Position numbers and translations under genes: made by a program
Assembly: GCA_907165275.2 (NCBI GenBank)
Contig: OU015650.1
Span: 10,880,001-10,944,000, forward strand
Source: Zygaena filipendulae
Taxonomy: Eukaryota > Arthropoda > Insecta > Lepidoptera > Zygaenidae
Direction of reading: 5' to 3'
Length of the DNA: 64,000 bases
Shown: one piece after another, positions 40,201 to 47,129 of the stretch
How the letters are laid out: every line of letters begins with the position of its first letter
Position numbering within the stretch: position 1 is the first letter of the stretch
Notes under the pieces: generated by a model
Database searches by the model: none
What the model saw: the letters and a program-made list of their open reading frames with translations, nothing else
What the model was told of the DNA's origin: nothing

Positions 40201-41150
40201 ACCTTTTCACAAAAACCTATTGTTGATATGTTCATCCTGTTACCTGAAGCAAAACAGCTACAACTAACACAATTACAACTACTTACCAACAACACCTTCT
40301 AGGATCTTCTTTAAATTGCTAACTTTCAGTCGCCAGTTATTGCCTACGTCTGTCTTAATTTTAGAATTCCACACAGATGTGAAGTATTCAGGAGCAATCT
40401 GTGTTAGTGCCTCTGCTATAGCAACACCATCAGATAGTTCTAAAATAAAAATTTTAATTTAATTTTTTTAGAAAATATTATTTTTTATAGCAGATGGCAC
40501 TAGTTCTACCACTGTAAGGGCTTCATTGCTATTACTAGTCATCCAGATCTTTACTCATCACAGGACCGATAGGTAAAGTACTTACTTTAAGTTTGACCAA
40601 ACTATTTAGTTTTTTATTTTTCACTAAGGGTTATTCATTTCATTTTCTCATATTTTTAGTGGGAATTATTTTAATATTTGTGTACATTAATTTTTTGCTT
40701 TCATATATTTATAAAATCTAGTATCAATTGTGTAACACAATTCTATAAGAGTGAACTACTTATAGCTAAAGAGACATTCATAGTGAAAGGTTCAATTACC
40801 AAAGAAATTGACAGTTTACCAATGGTATGACTGGCTAACAGCTTAATAGTCAAATAATTTAACTTCGAAACTCATTACTAAACCAATTATTGGTGATTTA
40901 TCTTAACTTTTGAGAGATATTTTATTCATATACTGTAATAGCAATACAATAAATAGTTAAAACTTGAACATCAATACGACCTTAGCCTATGCCATGTTTA
41001 TCCTCTAAATTCAATGATTACTATAAAGTATAGCTACGTCTTAGTCACATTCTTCGACATACCAGATGGATTTCCATGTTTAGCAGTAAGGTTTAAGGTT
41101 TGCAGCCACTGAATTAGATTGTCGCATAAAACTACACCATTCGACTCCAT
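27871..41150 (-). CDS. hook: Hook: dynein/dynactin cargo adaptor, complete 14-exon gene
   Basis: Hook proteins link cytoplasmic dynein-dynactin to endosomal cargo. Fourteen minus-strand exons join with consistent phases from ATG at 41,150 to TGA at 27,871, giving 746 residues (human Hooks about 720). Residues 1-150 are the Hook/calponin-homology domain that binds dynein light intermediate chain: [19 protein letters not shown], then [19 protein letters not shown]. Next comes the coiled-coil opening with CAVNC and [11 protein letters not shown]. Residues 180-600 are mostly heptads: [45 protein letters not shown]. The conserved C-terminal block is [19 protein letters not shown] and [10 protein letters not shown]. 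Oddities are a Gly/Glu/Ala insert at about residues 210-240, expanded LLHERDT heptads in exon 9, an unusual short exon 13, and a Gly/Ala/Pro-rich last exon. Introns are loaded with Helitrons. armi lies upstream on the same strand; the carboxypeptidase gene is convergent. Confidence 0.92.
28490..28530 (-). mobile_element. Helitron 3'-tip fragment
   Basis: The minus strand reads CTCAGGTGAAACCGTGAGCA then CAACTAGT, a diverged Helitron terminus in hook intron 13. Confidence 0.45.
28951..29265 (+). repeat. Minisatellite, 9/18-bp unit GTGAGTACAGTGAGTACT
   Basis: About 35 tandem 9-bp units alternating GTGAGTACA and GTGAGTACT, with occasional AGCAC and AGTGC variants arranged in a higher-order pattern. 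The 18-bp dimer is close to self-complementary around AGTACT. Translating it gives only repeated STV or THS strings, so it is not coding. It lies in hook intron 13, starting within 15 bases of the exon 13 donor. Confidence 0.92.
29280..29376 (-). CDS. hook: hook exon 13 (short, lineage-specific looking)
   Basis: Acceptor TGTGTGCAG, donor GA|GTCAGT. It encodes [17 protein letters not shown] then [15 protein letters not shown]. Phase matches exon 12 (one base carried in) and exon 14 (two bases carried out), which is the main support. It occupies the place where vertebrate Hooks have a conserved coiled coil before the C-terminal block, and it does not resemble that segment. Confidence 0.65.
30030..30203 (-). 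CDS. hook: hook exon 12
   Basis: A 174-bp exon, acceptor GTGCGGCAG, donor CCG|GTACGG. It encodes [20 protein letters not shown], then [19 protein letters not shown], the last conserved Hook coiled-coil block. Confidence 0.9.
30470..30509 (+). mobile_element. Helitron 3' end, upstream member of a head-to-tail pair
   Basis: GCGGGAACTCCGACAGTACC then hairpin CACGGGTGAAACCGCGG and GACAGCTAG. The next Helitron begins TC on the following base. Confidence 0.65.
30510..30648 (+). mobile_element. Helitron, downstream member of a head-to-tail pair
   Basis: It begins TCTATACTAATATTATAAAG immediately after CTAG and ends AAGTACCGCGGGGGACAGCTAG, 139 bp. It sits in hook intron 11, antisense to the gene. 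Confidence 0.75.
30794..30938 (-). CDS. hook: hook exon 11
   Basis: A 145-bp exon, acceptor GCTTGCGCAG, donor AAGT|GTAAAT; this donor rather than the one two bases earlier keeps the next exon in frame. It encodes [20 protein letters not shown], then [19 protein letters not shown]. Confidence 0.85.
30990..31115. repeat. Interspersed repeat fragment (TGCTGGACATAGACCTCCCC)
   Basis: ATCATCACCATACCAGCAG, then TTTACTGCTGGACATAGACC, CTCCCCCCCAAGGATCGCCA and ACGACCGGTCC. This is a block found in many lepidopteran genomes as part of a dispersed retroelement-like repeat. Located in hook intron 10. Confidence 0.5.
31480..31536 (+). mobile_element. Helitron 3' end in hook intron 10
   Basis: GAAATTACCGCGAGCGAAACCGCGAGG then ACCAGCTAG and T. 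The body may extend back to about 31,380, where the 5' end is not clear. It lies only 29 bp downstream of the exon 10 donor. Confidence 0.6.
31565..31695 (-). CDS. hook: hook exon 10
   Basis: A 131-bp exon, acceptor TTGGCTGCAG, donor CAG|GTGCGA. It encodes [20 protein letters not shown], then [20 protein letters not shown], matching the conserved Hook RLQHENK block. Two bases carried in pair with the single base left by exon 9. Confidence 0.9.
31940..32313 (-). repeat. Tandem copies of the 3' part of hook exon 9, with splice donors
   Basis: Reading the minus strand downstream of the exon 9 donor, three further copies follow of the stretch that encodes the LLHERDT heptads and the DELRCST end. 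Copy 1 (about 32,205-32,290) ends at its own donor ACCG|GTGAGT (32,214). Copy 2 (about 32,055-32,195) ends at GTCG|GTGGGT (32,070). Copy 3 (about 31,945-32,050) contains expanded 21-bp heptad units and no donor. The copies carry substitutions and are out of frame with each other when read through. They look like duplicated and decaying exon tails, not functional exons. Confidence 0.82.
32314..32494 (-). CDS. hook: hook exon 9, with LLHERDT heptads
   Basis: A 181-bp exon, acceptor CGTATTGTAG, donor GCCG|GTGAGT. It encodes [19 protein letters not shown], then [20 protein letters not shown] and RCSTITA. It matches the Hook block with KADKLE...ERD.LKETIEELRC. Its last 80 bases are the template for the tandem copies that follow in intron 9. 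Confidence 0.9.
32600..32790 (-). mobile_element. Helitron fragment in hook intron 8
   Basis: The minus strand contains AACAAAC-type sequence, CTACTTTTTATCCCTGAATTC, and GTGGGTGAAACGAATG near 32,615. It belongs to the same Helitron group with both tips degraded. Confidence 0.55.
32882..32995 (-). CDS. hook: hook exon 8
   Basis: A 114-bp exon of 38 codons, phase 0, acceptor TGTTGGCAG, donor CAG|GTACCG. It encodes [20 protein letters not shown], then [18 protein letters not shown], coiled coil. Confidence 0.9.
33258..33395 (-). CDS. hook: hook exon 7
   Basis: A 138-bp exon of 46 codons, phase 0, acceptor GCGGTTGCAG, donor CAG|GTCCGA. It encodes [20 protein letters not shown], then [20 protein letters not shown]; aligns with the Hook LKDEIDVLR...YKKKLEDL segment. 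Confidence 0.9.
33531..33776. mobile_element. Two Helitron end fragments in hook intron 6
   Basis: A minus-oriented 3' tip (ACTAGCTTTTCCCTGCAG on the plus strand) begins at 33,531. A plus-oriented 3' end (GCGGATGAAACCGCGGGGAACAGCTGGG) finishes near 33,776. They face away from each other, so two insertions or a rearranged one. Confidence 0.55.
33858..34175 (-). CDS. hook: hook exon 6, with Gly/Glu/Ala-rich insert
   Basis: A 318-bp exon of 106 codons, phase 0, acceptor GTAACAG, donor CAG|GTCGGT. It encodes [20 protein letters not shown], an Ala/Gly/Glu-rich low-complexity stretch, then [20 protein letters not shown] and [13 protein letters not shown]. The insert, about 30 residues, is not expected from vertebrate Hooks. 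Confidence 0.88.
34267..34597. mobile_element. MITE with nested inverted repeats
   Basis: Outer ends CGCCAAAAACATAAATG and CATTTATGTTTTTGGCG, continuing GGAGAGCCAAGTTCAATACA / inverse. An inner pair built on AAAGTAGTTTAGATTTGAC lies inside. 331 bp in hook intron 5. Related tandem sequence occurs at 62,489-62,830. Confidence 0.75.
35318..35580 (+). mobile_element. Left part of a GGGTTCCGTA-ended repeat
   Basis: TTTTTAGGGTTCCGTATCCAAAG, then CGTCCGTCCGTCCGTCTG, CAGGCTGTATCTCATGAACC and AGAATAAAATAAATATTAAA. This is a very widespread lepidopteran element whose mirror-image right end (ending GGAACCC) is missing here. Confidence 0.6.
36584..36709 (-). CDS. hook: hook exon 5
   Basis: A 126-bp exon of 42 codons, phase 0, acceptor TGTGTGAAG (weak, preceded by GTT repeats), donor CAG|GTGAGC. 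It encodes [20 protein letters not shown], then [24 protein letters not shown] is a Hook signature. Confidence 0.88.
37389..37696 (-). mobile_element. Complete non-autonomous Helitron, 308 bp
   Basis: On the minus strand it starts A|TCTATACTATAATAAGAGTA and ends CACGCGGGTGAAACCGCGGGGCACAG then CTAG|T. A GTCTGTCTGTCTGTTCGCG stretch lies mid-element. This is the best full-length reference for the copies at 18,523, 20,265 and 48,435. Located in hook intron 4. Confidence 0.85.
37849..38167 (-). mobile_element. Composite Helitron in hook intron 4
   Basis: Minus-strand 5' end TCCTTACTAATAATACATAT near 38,167 and 3' end GGGTGAAACTGTGGGGAACAGCTAGT at 37,849. The 3' region is present twice (about 37,849-37,975 and 37,976-38,060), so one copy sits in or was duplicated onto another. 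Confidence 0.65.
38359..38453 (-). CDS. hook: hook exon 4
   Basis: A 95-bp exon, acceptor TTAATAAATAG, donor CAG|GTAGGC. It encodes [19 protein letters not shown], then [12 protein letters not shown], the start of the Hook coiled coil. Confidence 0.92.
38767..38883 (-). CDS. hook: hook exon 3
   Basis: A 117-bp exon, acceptor ATTATTTTGCAG, donor CTTA|GTAAGT. It encodes [20 protein letters not shown], then [18 protein letters not shown], the second half of the Hook/CH domain. Confidence 0.92.
39449..39970. mobile_element. Cluster of three Helitron fragments in hook intron 2
   Basis: A minus-oriented copy starts at 39,449 (ACTAGCTGTTCCCTGTGG). Plus-oriented 3' ends finish at about 39,773 (CCGCAGGGAACAGCTAGT) and 39,970 (GGGGGAAATAGCTAGT). 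Bodies share ATAAAATTTTGCATACACG-type blocks. Confidence 0.6.
40287..40439 (-). CDS. hook: hook exon 2
   Basis: A 153-bp exon, acceptor TTTTATTTTAG, donor TTG|GTAAGT. It encodes [19 protein letters not shown], then [19 protein letters not shown], the core of the Hook/CH domain. Confidence 0.93.
41063..41150 (-). CDS. hook: hook exon 1 with start codon
   Basis: ATG at 41,150, then [28 protein letters not shown] and donor CTG|GTATGT. The start is supported by length and position relative to the Hook domain. The 5' UTR reads upstream through CTAGTTTGTTTCCGAG. Confidence 0.88.
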
Positions 41151-41693
41151 CTCGGAAACAAACTAGAGAAGTAGAGAAAGTGATTGAAATAAAAATATTT
41201 TTCTCAGTCACGAAATTTATCAAAACTCATTGTAGAGAAATACAATCGTTGTTGCGTTACAAGTTTTGCAACGATAGCCTATAAAAATGAGATGAAACTA
41301 TAATAACTGTATTAAGTATTTTTCTTAATTAGAAGAACTGCACGACGATTCTTTTGACAAACAACAAAACAAGTCAAAACTAGTAACAGACGATCCAACT
41401 TGGTTGGATCCAACCGCCCGATCACGACCAAATCGGAACGTGTATAGGGTAGTCGGTCCAACATTATTATTATTAATACCGGTTGGACGTGGTCGGCTCG
41501 CCGACGCACCCGACAGGCCAACCGTCCAACCAAATTGGTACGTGTGGAGGCAAACGATCCAACCGATGTGTCTCAGTCGCATTCGAAACGCCGCCGAGCG
41601 CTGACGAAAAGTAGGAAAAAAGTAAATGATAAGTACTACGTACAACTTACAACTACGTAATACTTATTATTTCGATGTTAAAAACAAACTTAA

Positions 41694-42203
41694 TATACAC
41701 ACCGGCAGAATTAGCGGAACATAAAAAGGCAGAGTATAGAAATAATTACGTATATATATTAAAACAAATAATAATTAGACTTGAAGTAATAAATTAATAT
41801 ACATCTTTTAACACTTTAAAAGTTTGTAATTAAATTATTAAATTTTATTTAAAATAATAATAAAAAAAACACTTTTTCTCTAATTTGTGGGCACACAAAT
41901 AATGTTGCAAATTAAAGATTACTGTGATTTTAACACTAAATAAATGAACGATAAATAACGTGTGTTTCCCCTATGTCATTCAACTTTTATTTGCAACATT
42001 GTCTGTGTTCTCACAAACTAGAGATTTTTTTTTTAATTTTGATTACTTTTAATAAAATTTAACTAAAAACTTCTTAAAGTCGATGTTATAAGATGCATAT
42101 TAGTTTATTACTTCATGCCTGATAATAATTTGTTTTAATATATGTATATACGTAATTATTTCTATACTCTGCCTTTTTATGTTCCGCTAATTCTGCCGGT
42201 GTA
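41694..42203. mobile_element. Foldback MITE nested in the transposon
   Basis: The left arm ACACCGGCAGAATTAGCGG (about 41,697) is mirrored by CCGCTAATTCTGCCGGTGT (about 42,184-42,202). The inverted match continues through AACATAAAAAGGCAGAGTAT and, further inside, a GTGGGCACACAAAT / GTGTTCTCACAAACT pair. About 510 bp. Flanking TA-rich sequence hides the duplication. Confidence 0.75.
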
Positions 42204-42484
42204 TATATATAAATCACGTGTGACGCTGTTTGTCCGCGATGGACTCCCAAACTGCTGAACTAATTTTGATAAAATTTTGTAACCTTTTATAATATGGTCA
42301 AACTTAAAAGGTAGGATAGTTTTTATCCCGGAATTCCCGCGGGAACTCCGGCACTAATGCGGGGAGCAGTTAATCACTGTGAACTACTGTCACGGGTACA
42401 AAGAAGGACATAGAGTACCTACTATTTCCCGGAATTCCTGCGGGAACTCCGAAAGTACGGCGGATGAAATCGCGGGGGACAGCT
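42204..42484 (+). mobile_element. Helitron nested in the transposon
   Basis: TATATATATAAATCACGTGTG near the start and ATGAAATCGCGGGGGACAGCTAG at the end, followed by T. Same subfamily as the pair at 4,317-4,825. It abuts the right arm of the nested MITE. Confidence 0.7.
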
Positions 42485-42517
42485 AGTATTATTATAAATA
42501 AGTACGACGCGACGACG

Positions 42518-42700
42518 ATGGAGCAAAACTCTGAACGCGACATAACTGTGAAGTTATTAGAACTATATAAAGACTTTCCCTGTTTGTGGGATTTAACAAA
42601 TAAAGATTACTTGAGAAATCAAGCTTATACAATTTTGTTTGAAAGTTTTAAGAGCAGGCGGCATGACGTCCGTACACTTCTTCAGTGCATAGGCAAATGA
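42518..42700 (+). CDS. Short MADF-like ORF, 60 aa, probably a transposon remnant
   Basis: It encodes MEQNSERDITVKLLELYKDF, then PCLWDLTNKDYLRNQAYTIL, FESFKSRRHDV and a stop at 42,700. The LLELYKDFPCLWD...DYLRNQA pattern matches the start of a MADF domain (a Myb-related DNA-binding fold), but only its N-terminal two thirds is present. It lies just inside the right end of the TIR element, so it most likely belonged to the element's own DNA-binding protein. No promoter or poly(A) signal can be assigned. Confidence 0.6.
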   Translation: MEQNSERDITVKLLELYKDFPCLWDLTNKDYLRNQAYTILFESFKSRRHDVRTLLQCIGK

Positions 42701-42805
42701 CGGTTGGATGCCCAACCGTCGGTACGTCTGTAGCAATGTCGGAACGGTTGGCACGACGGCGGTAATTGGGTTGGATCCAACCAAGTTGGAACGTCTGTTA
42801 CTAGT

Positions 42806-43158
42806 TAAATTCTCCGTCTACGCTCAAAGCACTTTTTTTGACATTTTTATTATAATTCTTCCTTTCGGAAAAAGCAGCGGTGCCGTAAAACGGGGTGAAT
42901 AGGGACAACTTATCTTTTTCTGATACACACATAAAATAAATGGGTGTATATCGAGTCTCTTTACTCATATTATACCTACACATCAATCATCAAAAAAGTG
43001 TTATTTTCTCTTACAACAGCGAAATATGCATAAACATATTGTGTGATTTCTATTTAACCATGGAATAAAAAAATAATAATAATATATATGTATCAATGCA
43101 TTTGTGTATCTATATATTTTATATATCGATTTTTATATGTAAACATGTCTGTTTAATA
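42806..43158. other. Spacer, AT-rich, nothing recognised
   Basis: Between the transposon and the next MITE. Contains CGGTGCCGTAAAACGGGGTGAA, a short motif also suggestive of a dispersed repeat, and otherwise plain AT-rich sequence. Confidence 0.4.
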
Positions 43159-43784
43159 GGGTACTTTCATGAATTTTTTTTCAGCCTATTTTAAAGATAT
43201 ATGGCCTACTTAAACAAAGCAACAAAAAGAAAAAAATATATGCATAAATTAATGAAATAGAGCATTTCAAAGTTCCTACTTTAAACCTTGCCGCCGAAAC
43301 GCGGAATGACGTCACTTGTTCAAAATTACGCCTTATTAATCTGTGATAGAAATGTCACTGTCGTAATGACAGGGTCATGTGACACTGACAGACAGATAAC
43401 TTCAATATCCAAAAGCGAAATTAAGGTTGAACTGTGTCGATTTACTTCCAAAAGTTCCAGTAAAGAATCGAAATGCATGTTACCGATGCATTTTAAAGTA
43501 AAAACCTTCAGAAAATGGAAAATATGCGTTGACTGTATGCACTTAGTTTCTTTTGCCCTCCCTGAAAGAGGTAAATGTTTCCTAAAAAAATTAAAGTGAC
43601 GTCATGTGTCAAGCTTGGCTGTGATTGGTGTTTCGTTGCAACGTTCCGTTTCACAAAATTAAAAGTTGAATATTTTGGAAACTATTGAAAAATTTGTAGT
43701 AAATCTTTCACGATAACGCTTTTCTAAGGCTCTATTTTTGAAATATTGACACAATTTCTTATTATGAATTTCATGCAAGTACCC
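43159..43784 (+). mobile_element. MITE with GGGTACTTKCATGAA ends, copy 1
   Basis: Left end GGGTACTTTCATGAATTTTT and right end AATTTCATGCAAGTACCC are inverted; TA flanks both sides, in keeping with a TA target. 626 bp. Small open frames inside have no recognisable product. Nearly the same sequence recurs about 120 bp downstream. Confidence 0.75.
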
Positions 43785-43902
43785 TATTTCGTGTGGCCTT
43801 CAGGTCCTATAATATTGATATTGATATACCGGGCCGGCTATTTATAGCCGTTTATAGGGTATTAACGTTTTTAACACACTCGTTTCTATTCACTTCGAAA
43901 TA

Positions 43903-44436
43903 GGGTACTTCATCATTTTTTTTTTCAGTCTATTTTAAAGCTATATATGGCCTACTTAAACAAAGCAAGAAAAAAAAATTATGCATAAATTAATTAAATA
44001 GAGCATTTCAAAGTTACTACTTACCGCCAAAACACAGACTGACATCACTAGATAAAAATTACGCCTTATCTATGATAGAGATGTCAATGTCGTGTTGACA
44101 GGATCGTGTGATACTGACTGAAGTTCCGGAAATGCATCTTACCGATGCATTTTAAAGTAAAAAAAATCAGAAAAAGTAAAATATGTGTTGACTGTATGCA
44201 CTTAGTTTCTTTTTCCTTTCCTTGAAAGGGGTAAATTTTTCCTAAAAAAAATAAAAGTGACGTAACATGTGCGTGTGATTGGTGTTTGCAACGTTCTTTT
44301 TCAAAAAATTAAAAGTTGAACATTTTGGAAACTAGGTACTGACAATTTCTTAATAAATCTTTCACGATTATGCTTTTCTCGGGGTCTATTTTTGACATCT
44401 TGACATAATTTCTTATTATAAATTTCATGCAAGTAC
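43903..44436 (+). mobile_element. MITE with GGGTACTTKCATGAA ends, copy 2
   Basis: Same orientation and content as copy 1 (GGGTACTTCATCATTTTTTT to AATTTCATGCAAGTACC), but shorter because of internal deletions, for example loss of part of the ACTGACAGACAGATAACTTC region. Confidence 0.72.
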
Positions 44437-45060
44437 CATATTAAGACATAATGAGGTTGTTACAATTTTCACCTATTTACTTCTATAAAACTATATTTTT
44501 TTATTAAAGTTACCTTTAAAATAACAGCAGAATCTCTCAATGTAATTTGATATCAGAATGATGAATGAAACTGGAATTGTTATATATTCTTATAAGAAAG
44601 TTAACAGAGCACAAAAAATTCACGCTAACGGTTATTGTTTGCAGCAGTTTATTGCTAGGTTCATATGAATCAAATGTTGTCAGATTCATGCAAATATGCT
44701 GCCCTTCGTAAAAAAAACTATCAAAAAAGTAAATTATGCAGTACATTTGAGCTACAGGGCTTATGAGGAATTTTTGAGAATATTTCCATTTGATTTCCAT
44801 AAACCCGTTATTTCTATTCACCCCTTTTTACGGTATTGTGCCATAAATTTTTTTTGTTTTTACTCCTTGGAGAAGGCAAAGGAATCTAAGCCCATACAGC
44901 CAGATCAGATGTCTTTCTTTTCTTAAATTATTAAACATTAAAATATATCGGTAACATACACTTCGATGGTTTACCGGGACTTCTAGAAGGGACTTTAATG
45001 GGATGCTCTATAGGAACTAGGAACTAAAACGATAACCTCCCAGCGAACACCCTATTTCAT
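44437..45060. other. AT-rich spacer, nothing recognised
   Basis: Contains two overlapping short open frames without recognisable product. No splice-bounded exon, RNA gene or repeat end was recognised. Confidence 0.4.
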
Positions 45061-45106
45061 CTTCAGTATCCACACACTGGTCATCACTAGTGGTCCCCTG
45101 AGCCGT

Positions 45107-45172
45107 CCCGTGGCCAGATCTGGCCATTTGAAAAACACCCTCAGGGCGTCTAGTGGCCAGATCTGGCCAAAA
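45107..45172. repeat. Duplicated GTGGCCAGATCTGGCCA palindrome
   Basis: The 16-bp palindrome TGGCCAGATCTGGCCA occurs twice about 45 bp apart, in GTCCCGTGGCCAGATCTGG and CTAGTGGCCAGATCTGGCC. Between them is CACCCTCAGGGCGTCTA. It looks like the end of a DNA element or a protein-binding array, but no partner end is found. Confidence 0.5.
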
Positions 45173-45793
45173 AATATCATTTGTTTATTTTTGTTTGAAG
45201 CGAAATAATGGAAACTCTGTCATTCTTCCAACTTATTAAAAACATTGTTCGTGAACACATCTACAATTAGAGGAAATTCAAGTTGACAACTTTTATACGA
45301 AATTTTAAAGTATTCCCGCCTTACAAATAGTACAGCAATTTGTTTGAGTTTATGGCCACCATTTTGGTTCGTACCTGCGGAGCGCGCCAAAGTATTGTGT
45401 GAAAAAAACTAAAATACCACTGTATAGTGATAATAATGACGTGAAAACGTAAGTTAAATATATTATCTTCCTATTTTTATAAAGTTTTTGGGTGTATTTA
45501 CGTTTAATTTGTGATTTAATTTACGTTGAATTTGTCGAAGTATCTAAATGGTGACAATATCATGTCTGTATCGTAGCTTTGTTGTAATAAATTCTTGTGA
45601 TTTTTTCATAATGCATTGTTGAATTAACATCAAATTGTGTGGACAATATCATAAACTATCGTTTTTAATCTGGTTTATGTGTGTAAATTTAACCAAAAAG
45701 TAAATTTTGTAATTTATATCAAATCATGCCCGATTTTGCCGCTGATAGATGTCATTAGCATGACGTAAGCAGTAGTTTTAGGACGCGGTAAGA

Positions 45794-47123
45794 CAAGTAT
45801 GGATGCGGCATCGGACTATTTTACAGAATCGCTTTATCAAAAATATTTTGGTTCAAATATTTAAATATTTTGAATTGTAAGTTAATTGAAAGAAATTTTA
45901 ATGATTATGGAAATACTAATTTAATTTTTTTTTTGTTCTAAATTTTATAAATTTTTTAATGATAACCTTTAATGATAAATGTTCTCGTGATCCCCTAGGT
46001 ACCTAACCTTTGCCTAATTTTGATTTTTTATTTCGTTTTGTTGGTTTTTTTTTCAATATTTTATCTAACCTTCTCCTGTTTTTGTTAATGCATGTTTGGT
46101 TTTTGGATTTGCTTACTACCCGAAAAGTGAAGAAGAGAAGCGAAGAGAAAAAAAATAGAGGTGGGTCGCGCAGGGCACGGGGAGTGCTTTCCCGTGGTGG
46201 TGGCCGGATCCGGGGACTCGACGAAGAGTAGCCAGAAGTTTCAACAGTGTATGTATATTAATTTATATATCTATACACATGCACTTATAGATAAAATCGA
46301 AGTTTATGTTTGTAATTCCAAAGTAACAGCTTTTCATTAAATGCATATTATGAAAGTATATACATAAAATCCATTTTTTTAAATTTCTCTGTCTGTCTGT
46401 GGTTGTCCCGGCTAATCTCTGAAACGGCTGAACCGATTTTGATGGAACTTTCAATGGCATATAGCTGATGTTATGAGGAGTAAATACTTTTATTTTAGAA
46501 AAACATTTTGTAGGAAACGGCTCTTAACTACGGTAGATATTTAATTCTATGCTGGGAAATTTTATTTAGATCAAACCACGACGCTTTTTTTCTCATATAT
46601 TTCACTTTGTTATAGGGAGCGAATATGACAGTGACGAGGAGGACGAAAAGGCGGGTGACGAGGAGGAAAACATCTTCCCGGCGTTTATACCGAGGGTGGA
46701 CAGAATGTTCTTCGACACAAAAAAAGGAAGTTGTCACCCTCGTTACCGGAGCTAGAGGCTGCCTTTTTTACACTTTGTGTTGAGAATGGAATTTTATTCA
46801 TACAGAAAAAACATTTTGGTTTTCTGTAATCAATTTAAACCTTTAAAAATGTTAAATAAATTCATAGAGGGAATAATGTAAATAAACACATGCAAATAAA
46901 CTTTTTTTTTATTTTCGGTGACGCAATTAATTGTGACTCAGTTAATTAAACCAAGTAATAAACATCAATAAAATTATTTTTTTCTTTGAAAATGTAAAAA
47001 AAAACAGGATATAAATTCCCAAATTGAAACCAAAAAACTGAATAAAGTATGTAAATTTTGTATTACAAATTTGTGTTCTAAAATGTATTACTATGAAATA
47101 GCCAAATGCCGCATCCATACTTG
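45794..47123. mobile_element. TIR element with ATGCCGCATCCATACTTG ends and acidic ORF fragments
   Basis: CAAGTATGGATGCGGCAT at 45,794-45,811 is exactly mirrored by ATGCCGCATCCATACTTG at 47,106-47,123, giving 18-bp perfect terminal inverted repeats on a 1,330-bp element. Inside, about 46,120-46,230 encodes a basic Arg/Gly-rich frame and about 46,617-46,750 a very acidic one (DSDEEDEKAGDEEENIFPAF). Both look like eroded pieces of a transposase N-terminus. Target duplication is unclear. Superfamily unassigned. Confidence 0.65.
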
Positions 47124-47129
47124 GCTAAC

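Larger units (their letters stand above)
41385..42799. mobile_element. TIR DNA transposon with GGTTGG subterminal repeats and MADF-like ORF
   Basis: The left end AACAGACGATCCAACTTGG and right end CCAAGTTGGAACGTCTGTT are inverted copies, followed inward by GGTTGGATCCAACC on both sides. ACTAGT flanks each end; being palindromic it may be target duplication or part of the inverted repeat. Both subterminal zones carry many CCAACCG/CGGTTGG motifs. The interior holds a foldback MITE, a Helitron and a small MADF-like frame. MADF/Myb-type companion proteins are typical of PIF/Harbinger elements, so this may be a deleted Harbinger relative. No transposase is visible. Confidence 0.7.

Noticed and set aside
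41312..41645. Overlapping 66-106-codon open frames on both strands
   Set aside because: They sit in the subterminal repeat zone of the TIR transposon and translate GGTTGG-type repeats; no domain recognisable.
43288..43599. 103-codon open frame on plus
   Set aside because: It lies wholly inside a MITE, is partly present with disruptions in the sister copies and matches no recognisable protein.
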